This document shows positions 55,113 to 64,000 of a DNA stretch of 64,000 bases, piece after piece; the stretch's first letter is position 1, and the number at the start of each line of letters is the position of its first letter. Below the pieces are notes generated by a model that saw only the letters and a program-made list of their open reading frames with translations, was not told the DNA's origin and searched no databases. The position numbers and the translations under genes were made by a program. The stretch is from Prostheceraeus crozeri (taxonomy: Eukaryota; Platyhelminthes; Polycladida; Euryleptidae), in NCBI GenBank assembly GCA_907163375.1, contig CAJQUW010001694.1:372001-436000 (forward strand), read 5' to 3'.

Positions 55113-56872
55113 GTGTTTGCCTCAGAAACTGATGCAGCGAAGACGAACAGTGCTTATGTACAGTGCAGGAAAATGTTTCCTAATGATGTGTTAGCATCAA
55201 ATTTCTCGTGTGGGAAAACGAAAGCAACCTACCTCATCACAAAGGCAGTAGGCCCATATCTGTCGGAGGAACTTTATGCCGCCTTAAGGTGTGGTTTGTT
55301 CACACTTTGCCTAAATGAGACGAACAATTCATCTGGATACAAGCAGCTCGATTTGACTGCTATTTTCTGGTGCTCCAATCAGCAAAGAATCCGTGTAGAA
55401 TTCCTGACCTCGATTTACATGAAAATAGACCGGAAAGATGTGATTGAGGCTCTTGCAGGAAACCGAGCGCCACCCAAACTTTGTAGTGCTGAGATAATTC
55501 ATGTTGAAGTAATGAATTTTCTGAAAACCGTGAACATCTCTGCCAAAAACGTACTTGCCATCAACCGCGACGGGCCGCATGATGACAGCCTTCATAAAAC
55601 TGTTCACATTTTCTAATCCGGATGTTATAGACTTTGGTTCTTGCAAGCTACATACATTGCACAACTGCTTGGAAAAAGCTGTGGGCAAACTGAAATTCAA
55701 TGTGCTTCAATTTGCACTCGACATGAAGTATTTCTTCAAAGGGCAAGCTCTCAGATCCGAAGAATTCGCTGCTCTGCGAGACGAGCTGGATTTACCGAAC
55801 TTGAAACTGATTGATCATAGTGGGACGAGGTTTTTGACCTTACTTCATTTTGTGAATCGAGTTCTCACGCTCCTTGATGCGCTTCGAACCTATTTCGTCC
55901 ACTATTTACCCAAAAAAGGATTGGTAGATTTGGCAAAGAATGATCGGTATGAGCGACTTCGCAGCGCATTTGCATCAAAGAAGACAGACATCTACCTCCT
56001 TTTTCTATCGGAAGTACTTCCCCTATTTCAAGAAATGCAATTAATTTTACAGAGAGACGATCCCATTGGGCCGGAGTATGTGTATAGAATTTGTGGTATG
56101 ATGGCTTCTCTAGGCGGACGATTTTTGCTGCCTTCTGTCTGTGAAGACATCGTCGTGTCGAAGATTTCAACATCAAGCACGGCCCCTGAAAATCACTCAT
56201 CAGACGTTGACATTGGCCACCGAACGTTTATGTCTGAAAAATTTGCAGTCTTCCGAAATGACCCATTTCAAACTCGAAGCGAAGGCTTTTTTTGGAGGCT
56301 TTCCACGCAACCATGAGCAATCTCAAACTTGATCAAAAAGAACACATGCGTTTGTGGCGAAAGTTGACATTGCTGTGTCCACAAAACCGCACGTTTCAGT
56401 CGGATAAGGACAAGACAACTAAATTGAAAAAAATTTCTTGCAGGTCTCATTCCCACAATAAAAGTTGATGACATGCAACCATTAATCGAGGAATGGAAAC
56501 AGCTGGCAATCAACAATGATATTCAGCCACTCAAAGAAGAACGGCTAGATGCTTATTGGAGCAAGATATTCGAAAAGCACAAATATCCGCTGATCAAAGT
56601 TCTTGTGCAGGCATTGCTTTGTAATCAGCCACACAATGCTGGCTGAGGAAAGAGGATTTAGTGTAAATGCAGCTGTAGTCACAAAGGAGAGAAATCGTCT
56701 CCAACCCGAAACTCTGAACGGTATCCGGCGAGTACGATCTCACTTGAAAAATATCGATGGATTACAACATTTTTCAGTAACTCTGTCCCTCATCGACTTA
56801 GCTCGAAGCTCATCCCGGCGATACTTCCAATCATATGAGCACGATAGTGCTAGTGATGATGAAGAATCATGA
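55113..56872 (+). pseudogene. hAT-like transposase, nearly complete but broken
   Basis: Three frames in order. 55113-55616 has KMFPNDVLASNFSCGKTKAT, TLCLNETNNSSGYKQLDLTA and VLAINRDGPHDDS. 55555-56316 has CKLHTLHNCLEKAVGKL, DHSGTRFLTLLHF and a long helical segment. 56603-56872 has MLAEERGFSVNAAVVTKERN, the usual hAT dimerisation motif. The DGPxxD and CxLHxxHN patterns match a transposase family I have seen in many invertebrates, with hAT-like core geometry. At least two frameshifts separate the parts, and the usual first acid appears as NET in place of DES. A coding relic, not a host gene. Confidence 0.8.
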
Positions 56873-57014
56873 ACGTAAATTTTTAGACTATTTAAAGAAT
56901 TGTTTTTGCCAAAGAAGAATTTTTTATCGGATTGTTTTTATGGACAGATTTCAGTGAGCTAGATTGTTTATACTTGACGTGTTTTTATTGATAGTGATCA
57001 TTTGTCTATCAGTG

Positions 57015-57615
57015 ATGTATTATTATATAGACTTGTTTTCTGGTAACGCAATCACAGATGCAACGTTGTATTCTTTATAGATTTGTTGATTCATAACCCA
57101 ACCATAGGCGCACTGATGTACTTTTATGAAGATTTGTTTTTCTGGTAGCGCAACCATAGGCGCACTGTTGTATTATTTATATAGATTTGTTTTTCTGGTA
57201 ACACAATCATAGGCGCACTGATGTATTTGTGTATAGATTTGTTTTTCTGGTAACGCAATCATAGGCGCACCGTTCTATTCTTTATAGATTTGTTGATTCA
57301 TAACCCAACCATAGGCGCACTGATGTATTTGTATATAGATTTGTTTTTCTGTAGCGCAATCATAGGCGCACTGATGTATTTGTATATAGATTTGTTTTTC
57401 TGGTAGCGCAATCATGGGCGCACTGATGTACTTTTATAAAGATTTGTTTTTCTGGTAGCGCAATCATAGATTCACCGCTGTATTCTTTATAGATTTGATG
57501 ATTCTTCACACAATCATAGGCGCACTAATGTATATTTTTATAGATTTGTTGATTCAAACATTTAACGAAATCATAGACGCGCTGATCAATTTTTATGTAG
57601 CTTTGTACTGCCTAT
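57015..57615 (+). repeat. 50-52-bp minisatellite, about 11 copies
   Basis: The unit resembles TATAGATTTGTTTTTCTGG followed by TAACGCAATCATAGGCGCAC and TGATGTATTTG. Copies vary in length and sequence (GTAGCGCAA or CATAACCCAA variants). It forms the 3' part of the inner hAT-like element. Confidence 0.85.
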
Positions 57616-58266
57616 AATTGTTAAAAGGATTTGTGAAATATTCTCAAGGCTTCTGAGATTTATTGATGTATTTGTTAATTGAATATATTGCGGGTTCATA
57701 AAAGCTGCGATTTTTCATTCAAAATCACCTGTCATTTATGAATGACGAGGAAAAGAGATACGCATGATATTGATGACAATCTTGCGCATAATGATTATTT
57801 TCCATTCACAGTTAAGTATAGAAGGCAATTAATGTTTATATTTACTCTGATAATATAACATTGGAGCGTCCGGATTTTTTTCTGGACGAGTTTGGCAACC
57901 CTGCATTGTGCATGTAGTATTAAATTTAATTAGGCTTGGTTTGTTTTTGTTACTAAGATGATTGTTTACATAGATGGTTATTAAGGCCAAAACAAGTTTG
58001 ATGATACAATAGTCTTTCAGTATTTATCATAAATAGCAAAATAACAAAAAATGTTGAAAATATTGCTAAAGTTAGTGAGCCTAGAATTTCCGTTGAACAA
58101 CCAGATTCCCATAATCTCAATTTCAATTCATATGCAATAAAAAATTCTTTTTACAGTAAAATGCTTCACTTTCAATTAAAGTGATATTTTCTCAGAATTT
58201 TAGATGGAATGATCAGATAGAATTCATTGTAAAAGAGCCAGTAAGAGAATTTTTGTTATCAGAAAT

Positions 58267-58632
58267 TTGAAGCGATCAGGATGCGATCAACGCATCATGT
58301 TTTCTGTGCATAAAGCTTTGATTCGTTCAGTACTCTTGCATGCATACTCCTGTTTTTGCAATGCCTCACAGTATTTACACGATTTGCTTTACAGTGTTGA
58401 AAAACGAGCTTTTAAGATCATTTTTAGTTCTATCCATGATGATGATTTTATGTCAAGCTCTGAAAAGCTATGTCGTGATTTATTCGAGGTAATTCACAAG
58501 TTTGATAATCATCCGCTCCGACCTATGTTTGTTGTGCCTGCCCCCACCCATAGAAACTCCTGTGTTTTGAGGCCTCCAAATGCTAAGACTAAGCGACTTG
58601 GCTCCTCGTTCATTAAGTTTTGTCGAAGTTGA
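58267..58632 (+). pseudogene. LINE (CR1/Jockey group) RT C-terminal fragment
   Basis: The 121-residue frame contains HKALIRSVLLHAYSCFCNAS, YSVEKRAFKIIF, PTHRNSCVLRPP and KRLGSSFIKFCRS. These are the typical end of CR1/Jockey-type RT proteins (LIRSVLLYA, VEKRV, RPPRTKTKRFxxSFI). The EN and RT core are absent, consistent with 5' truncation. It lies in the outer hAT-like element, between the inner element and the right end. It differs from the nested LINE at 19905-23820, which lacks the HRNS segment. Confidence 0.75.
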
Positions 58633-59544
58633 ATGTACGTGTGCATCTAATTTGTAATTCGCCCGCCGACATTGCGGACAAATAATGAATTTCTTGTCTT
58701 GGCAAGTTGATTTATACATAGGTATTTTTATTCTACAAGCCTTATTTTGATAGAATACATTTCATTTACTGTGATATTTCAGTCTGTTAAATTATACACA
58801 TGTATCGGGTCTCATTCAAAACTCTTCATATGTTGGAATAAACCGGACTTATTTTTCATTTTCTAAGAGTGGCAACCCTGTAATTATTAACGCGGCTAGT
58901 AATATGGCTTTGGGCTTTGTTGCAGAAATCCATTCTGGATGTAGAAATAGACTCACATGTCGCATTCAATTCAATCTTTGCACTCTTAGTAACACTATCT
59001 TCACTACGTATCAAAATTTGTATCTGCAAGTACATGTGCATCTGCATGTCCATTATGTATTATACTTATAATATTCAGACTACTGCAGTCCAAGACCAAA
59101 ACGTACACTTTCATGAATTTTGACGTGAGAACAAAGCAAACTATTTTAAACACACTATCGAATTCTTGATTGATTGAATGATATTTAAGATTTCTATATG
59201 CGAAAGATAGCAGAATCAAAATTGTTCGTCTAAAATGTATTGAATATGATAACTCAGAATCCTCTAGCCTTGAAATCTCCAATGACTAGATTGTGGAGTT
59301 CACCCTAACCATATTTCCAATCATTCTTGTGAAGCTTTGTGTACCCTATGTAGTGCATTACTTACGTTTCATAAAGAATAAACAAAAACATCAAGGCTAT
59401 AATTAGAACATAATAAATATGGCTGATGAAAGTTTTTGCAATCTAAGTGTGCACACGCGAATAGAAGCTATGACTATGACACTAAGACATTTGTGTATTT
59501 TAAGAATATGTTCGCCATTAAAAATTGTGTTTATGGAATTCCAG

Positions 59545-59822
59545 GTCGTTCGTGGATCAGAAATTCTTGAATGCTTGCATAGCCTTCCAGCTATTCGAGA
59601 TTATCTCATGGCACTATTTGAATGTCATTACGACGACTTTTTCCGTTATTTGGCTGGAGTGGAAACTTTCTTTAAAAGAGATCGATATCTTTCTGCCCAT
59701 GCTCGCTATTACGTTCGTGAAATGCGGATTCTTGCATACGCTCAGCACCTTGAATCTTATAGCAGTTTGACGATTGAATCTCTGGCTCAAACATTTGGCG
59801 TAACCATGGAATTCATAGATCA
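59545..59822 (+). CDS. PSMD6: 26S proteasome regulatory subunit 6 (Rpn7), PCI-domain exon
   Basis: This exon encodes [40 protein letters not shown] and FGVTMEFID, matching human [40 protein letters not shown] and AFGVGVEFID. This is the PCI domain, which binds neighbouring lid subunits. The acceptor TTCCAG ends at 59544 and the donor GTAAGT begins at 59823. The exon ends two bases into a Gln codon. The last exon, with roughly 57 further residues, was not found to the end of the window, so the final intron is at least 4.2 kb. Confidence 0.95.
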
Positions 59823-60539
59823 GTAAGTATTATCTATTTATTCTTAATGAATAAGTTGAAATGTCCTCTGATGCAACACAGAAAATAGCATTGCTCAGGA
59901 CAGCAGTTTTGAAAATTACTTGACATTTTACCAATTAAGGAGAAACGGTTGTTGTTGCCGAATGCCTACGGTCGTGCCAACGCTTCCCGAGGTCTGGAAC
60001 AGAGAATCGATACATCATTACCAACATGCACACCCCAAACTGACCCTCATCCCTTCCCCCTACTCACATTCCATTATGTGTTCCACTTCCTCACCACACC
60101 TCCTACGCATCCTCGACCCTTCCAACTCGATCCTCTTCCAGTAGCCCCAGGATCCAGGGAATGCCCCATCCTCAACCGGGCCATGCTCACCCTGTCCTCC
60201 CTGGAGTTGCAGTTGTTGCTGTAAGTTGCTCATAGCTGGAGTCTCACCCGCTTCCACCACCTCCATCTCTAGTCACACATTCCATTAATTTTGATAAGGC
60301 CCAACGCCTTGGCTGCTCATTATTTATAGAAAATATTTCAGGAACGCTGTGGTGTATAATTTTATAGATGAGTCAATATATTGTCCCGGAAGTTGGATGC
60401 TGATAGCTTCCGAATTATATAAGACTAACTCAAAGTATGAAATGGGATGCCTGGTGTTCCGGTCACCGAAAAATATGTTTTCTTTTTGATGAAACGAATG
60501 TCGTCTTCAAGTTGAAATCCTACGTCAACGAAAGTCAAA
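59823..60539. other. PSMD6 intron start; C-rich block, no gene assigned
   Basis: A C-rich stretch at 59945-60225 keeps open frames on both strands (for example 91 codons at 59949-60224), but no motif is recognised. The PSMD6 terminal exon is not here. It may be a fragment of a GC-rich retroelement. Confidence 0.35.
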
Positions 60540-61400
60540 TTATATGTCAAAATAATATATAGAGCATAAAACACCCACTTTCACCACTTGCTCTCTGGAT
60601 GACAGGTATGAAGCTATCCAACCAATGAGTTCATTTGGTGCTTTGAAGGAAGCAAGCGACGACAGTATTGCATTGTGAGGCAACTTGTCGAACGCCTTTG
60701 AGTAGTCGATAGACAGCAGTCGCGCAGCTCCAGGAGTATCGAGAAAGGCCAATGTCCTGTTCATTGGGAAGGTAAGTGTTGCGATAGCGTAAGCAACAAG
60801 ATAAGTGTCTCGGCCTGGGGATGGAGGCAAATTGATGCGTTTCTAATTTTGGGATGATCGAGGAAAACCATCTTAGGACTATCTTCTCAATCACTTTTCC
60901 AGCTATTGGTAGGAGAGAGATAGCCTGATATTCGATGGATGAAGAGTCTGAATACTTCGGGATTGGTCCATGTAGTTTTGAAAGCATCTGGAACAATACC
61001 GGATGATACGCTGAGTACACAGATATGAAGTGGTGGGTCCAGTAGATCGCAGAAGTCTTTCCTTAATGATGACATCGTGTTGCATACGTCTTCCAGAGAT
61101 ATCTCCAAGGGAAGCGACGGTAAAACAGCATTAGACGAAGATAAAGAAAGACCTTGAACAGATATGCTTCAGCAGAAGTACTTTTGAGGATTCTCCGGGT
61201 AGGAGGTGAAGAGGAATTGGTCCGCCGAGAAAGGAGGCTGTTAATTGATCGCCAAATGGATGACGTAAGCAGGCCTACTCTTTGTGTCGATAGCAACCGA
61301 CAAGTAGTCAGTTCTGACCTTCTGAATTTGCTGAATGACCACTCCACGAAGACGATGATACTGCAGCATCTTTTTGTCTTACAAGATTCTGTCCCTATTG
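60540..61400 (-). pseudogene. degraded LINE reverse transcriptase
   Basis: Minus-strand pieces in different frames include IPKYSDSSSIEY and ISLLPIAGKVIEKIVLRWF (RT domain 1 to 2), LLSIDYSKAFDKLPHNAI (the first catalytic Asp) and LIGWIASYLSSREQVVKVG. Upstream, SLEDVCNTMSSLRKDFCDLL fits the linker before the RT. This is a CR1/Jockey-like RT with several frameshifts; the YADD box and C-terminus are missing, cut off near 60560. Orientation is opposite to PSMD6. It abuts AT-rich repeats at about 61480. Confidence 0.7.
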
Positions 61401-61479
61401 TTTAGGAGATGTTTTAGTGACGGTTTCACCCAGGGCTTTTCGTCACTACGCAATTTGACGGTGTGAGTAATGGGAAGAA

Positions 61480-62076
61480 GACCGTTCCAGGACAGGACAA
61501 AATTCTCATTTTTTTTTGTATTTTTAAAAACGACTAAATTTAAGAATTTTGGTCATTTTTTCAGGTTTTAAGACCTAAATTCATACATTTAGTCCATTTA
61601 AAAAGTACCATTTGAAAAATTGGTATTTTAAAAGAACGACTAAATTTAAGAATTTTGGTCATTTTACAGGTTATGAAGACCTAAATTCATAAATTTAGGC
61701 GTTTTTAAAAATACCGAATTTTTCAAATTTTTCAAAATCTCAAATTTGTGATTATGATTATTTTCTTGCTCAAATCATGACCGTTCCAGGACACCGAAAA
61801 ATCATAAAAGTTAAGAATCTCAAATTTGAGATTATGATTATTTTTCTCTTGCTCAAATCATGACCGTTCCAGGACATCGAAAAATCATAAAAATTGGTAT
61901 TTTAAGAAACGTCTAAATTCATGAATTTTATCCATTTTTCAGGTTTTTAAGACCTAAATTCATAAATTTAGTCGTTTTTAAAAGTACCATTTTTTGAAAA
62001 ATTAGTATTTTTAAAGACGTCTAAATTCATGAATTTTATCCATTTTTCAGGTTTTTAAAATATCAGATAACTAAAA
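61480..62076. repeat. AT-rich direct and inverted repeats next to the virus-like element
   Basis: GACCGTTCCAGGACA recurs at 61480, 61779 and 61862 (first 14 bases identical). Blocks around AGACCTAAATTCATAAATTTAG and the palindrome CAAATTTGAGATTATGATT repeat two to four times. The block ends just before the start codon at 62079. It may be the terminal or promoter region of the element that follows. Confidence 0.65.
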
Positions 62077-62078
62077 TT

Positions 62079-64000
62079 ATGTCTAAAAATATTTCTTTAA
62101 AAATGGAAGAAACAAAAGTGGAAGAAACCGCAAGAATATATCCTTCGTTATCACAGTTAAAAATAAGTGAACTGAATAAAGAAAAACACAAGGATAGAGT
62201 ACGTTATATGAAAGATAAGGAATCTCAATTATTATTAAGATTAGAGCATTATGATAAATTAAGAAAGAGATGGTCTAAAGTTAAGAATGTAACACAAGGT
62301 ATTGGAATATTTTTAACAATAAGTTTATGTGCTTTAACAATTGTTATATCTTCAGGTGTTTTAGTAATTCCAGTAATTGCTACTGCTTTAACAGGTACGG
62401 GTGTTTTTGCAACTTCACTTGTTACAATGTTAGATAAATCTTTAATTACTAAGAAACGAAAATCATTAAAAAATAAACATTCTCACGTTAAAGAAGTTTA
62501 TGATAAACTGCATTATTACTTTCAAAGAGTATGTGATGATAATGTTACTACGCTAGATGAGATTGAAAAATTTGATCAAATAGCTAATGAAGTAAATCAA
62601 ATATCATTTCATTTAAAGACCGAAAAAGTTCATGACAAGAATAAACAGGATGGCAAAATTTCTAGTGATGGTAAAATTTCTAATGAAGAAAATGATAAAG
62701 TTTTTTTAGAAGAACTAAAAACTTTAAGCGAATATTTCCACAACCTTTTCGAGGTTTAATTTTTTCACCGGATAAATATCCTTTTAGTTTAGATAGAAAT
62801 TGTGTTGATCTTTTAAGAGGAGCAGATTTAAATAATTATGCTCTAGAAGATCTCATAAAATATAAAGCTATGTTAGATAGAGTTAAAGCAGGAAAAACTC
62901 TTAAACGTTGTAGAGAATTAGAAAATTTATTATCAACGGGAGTTAAAGTAGGAAAAGGTTTTAAAACTGAAACAACTGTATTCTTACCAGATGATCCACA
63001 AGAATTACTAAATAGATTAAATATTTTAATATCTTCAATAAAAGAAGGACATAATTCTAGTTTCAATGAAATTCATGCTATATTGAAAAGACTGTTAGAA
63101 AAGAAGATTCTAAATGAAGAGGATTATAAAAGTGTAGCTGAAATATGTTGTTGTTTTTAATTTTTTTATAAAAAAATATTACATAAAATTTTAACTAAAA
63201 AATTTCTTCGAGAGAATTATAATCAGCAGATTTAGACAAAATTAATAATCATTTAGAAAATCTAACAGATTTTGGGTTCATCAAAATTTAGTACGACGTT
63301 AAAAATTATAACAACTACTTCATCACACACTTGTAATTTAGAACCCATTCTACATTTGGAACAAAATAAAAATTATCAAATTGCATTGACTAGTTTCTCC
63401 ACGTTTAACACTATTCAAAATGTTATCAAAGATGTGAATGATCAATTTAGATATTCTACTGATAAAGGTAAAACGTGGAAAATACTAACTTTTCTTCCTG
63501 GTTCTTACGAAGTTGAATCAATATCAAATGAAATTAAGAGACATTTAGGTATACCATTTAAAGATAAGAAACAACTACATTTTGCAGTTGAACCGGCAGT
63601 TAATAAATTTTCTCTTACTTTAGACGAAAATCATCAAGTTGATTTTAATCATGATAGATAATTGTCAAAGCTATTAGGATTTAATAAACAAACCTATGGT
63701 CAAGGTTATCATTTAGGTGAGAAGATTCCAAAAATAACTGAAATAAATTCAATTGTTGTACATTGTGACATTATTGAAGGAGTATATATAAATGGTAAAT
63801 TGTCAAATTTAATATTCAGTTTTCCAGCTTTTACTGTACCCATTGGTTATAGATTAAATGTAATTCCACAAACATCAATATATTTCTCTATTACAAGAAA
63901 AACTATTAACAGCATTAACATTAGAATCACTGATGAGAAAGGACAAGAAATAAATTTTGGAGGTGAAGAGATTATGATAGATCTTTTGGTTAGAGAAGTT
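62079..64000 (+). mobile_element. AT-rich virus-like element, possibly Polinton-related, left part
   Basis: This is a fossil virus-like element cut by the right window edge, with codon use far more AT-rich than the PSMD6 exons. The first part (62079-62759) is a 226-codon frame with a charged, coiled N-terminus and two adjoining hydrophobic segments at about residues 74-128, so a membrane protein is likely. Next come charged coding traces (to about 63160). From 63272 coding traces run to the window edge and resemble virion-type proteins that I associate from memory with Polinton-like elements in invertebrate genomes (pattern YQIALTSFSTFN and GKTWKIL). It appears broken, with a few breaks. The family is tentative and an unrelated virus origin is possible. 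Confidence 0.45.

Larger units (their letters stand above)
54488..57903 (+). mobile_element. hAT-like transposon, inner member (6-bp duplication)
   Basis: A 3416-bp element starts CAGGGTTGCCATGCGTCC and ends, in complement, CAGGGTTGCCAAACTCGTCC. It is flanked by CATTGT at 54482-54487 and 57904-57909. GTCCGGATTTTTT motifs recur near both ends. It encodes a nearly complete but broken transposase and then a 52-bp minisatellite. It is a close relative of the outer element, into which it inserted. Confidence 0.9.
52943..58880 (+). mobile_element. hAT-like transposon, outer member of a three-level nest (6-bp duplication)
   Basis: The ends are CAGGGTTGCCACTCGCAC and, in complement, CAGGGTTGCCACTCTTAG. 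They are flanked by TAATTA at 52937-52942 and 58881-58886. It contains a transposase remnant (53235-54217) split by a MITE, a whole second hAT-like element (54488-57903) and a LINE 3' fragment (58267-58632). Its own sequence, without the two nested hAT-type insertions, is about 1.9 kb. Confidence 0.85.

Noticed and set aside
59949-60224. 91-codon C-rich frame as a gene or PSMD6 terminal exon
   Set aside because: No match to the PSMD6 C-terminus and no known motif; both strands are open because of base composition.

Overview
The window is nuclear DNA of an animal, most likely an invertebrate. It contains one recognisable host gene, the 26S proteasome lid subunit PSMD6 (Rpn7), on the + strand. 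Four consecutive exons are visible at 15791-15996, 42424-42569, 51352-51571 and 59545-59822. All have GT/AG junctions and matching phases. The first coding exon and the last one are not seen. The rest of the window is therefore mostly intron of this gene (26.4, 8.8 and 8.0 kb for the complete introns) or intron/flank at the edges. I cannot name the species.

Almost everything else is transposable elements, many with exact ends that can be read from target duplications. Left part (1-15790): an LTR retrotransposon fossil, a piggyBac with TTAA ends (3363-4917), a 6-kb inverted-repeat structure (5621-11640) with a layered Penelope-like core and a hAT-like insertion in one arm, and a short element with 8-bp duplications (12280-12872). 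The 26-kb intron (15997-42423) holds a pogo-type MITE. It also holds a 6.8-kb hAT (17198-24000) carrying a CR1/Jockey-type LINE inside it, an RTE-clade LINE with an uninterrupted 1075-codon frame, and an 810-bp palindrome carrying a Tigger element. Next come a LINE with a C-terminal restriction-like endonuclease, itself split by a tandem array of tRNA-like units, a MITE and a Helitron, and then a further hAT-like element. The next intron holds a MULE remnant and a mariner-like element. The 8-kb intron holds a three-level nest of hAT-type elements. The right edge holds a degraded LINE and the start of an AT-rich virus-like element, possibly Polinton-related.

The points most worth a second look are: (i) 5.25 nearly identical 288-bp units, each with a 72-nt tRNA-like fold and good A and B boxes, inserted without loss into a retrotransposon reading frame; (ii) three hAT-like insertions that all left 6-bp, not 8-bp, duplications; (iii) the restriction-endonuclease LINE with a YLDD active site; (iv) a tRNA-like pol III promoter just ahead of a LINE ORF1; (v) nested palindromes in the Penelope-bearing element. 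All calls rest on reading the sequence; no database search was possible.
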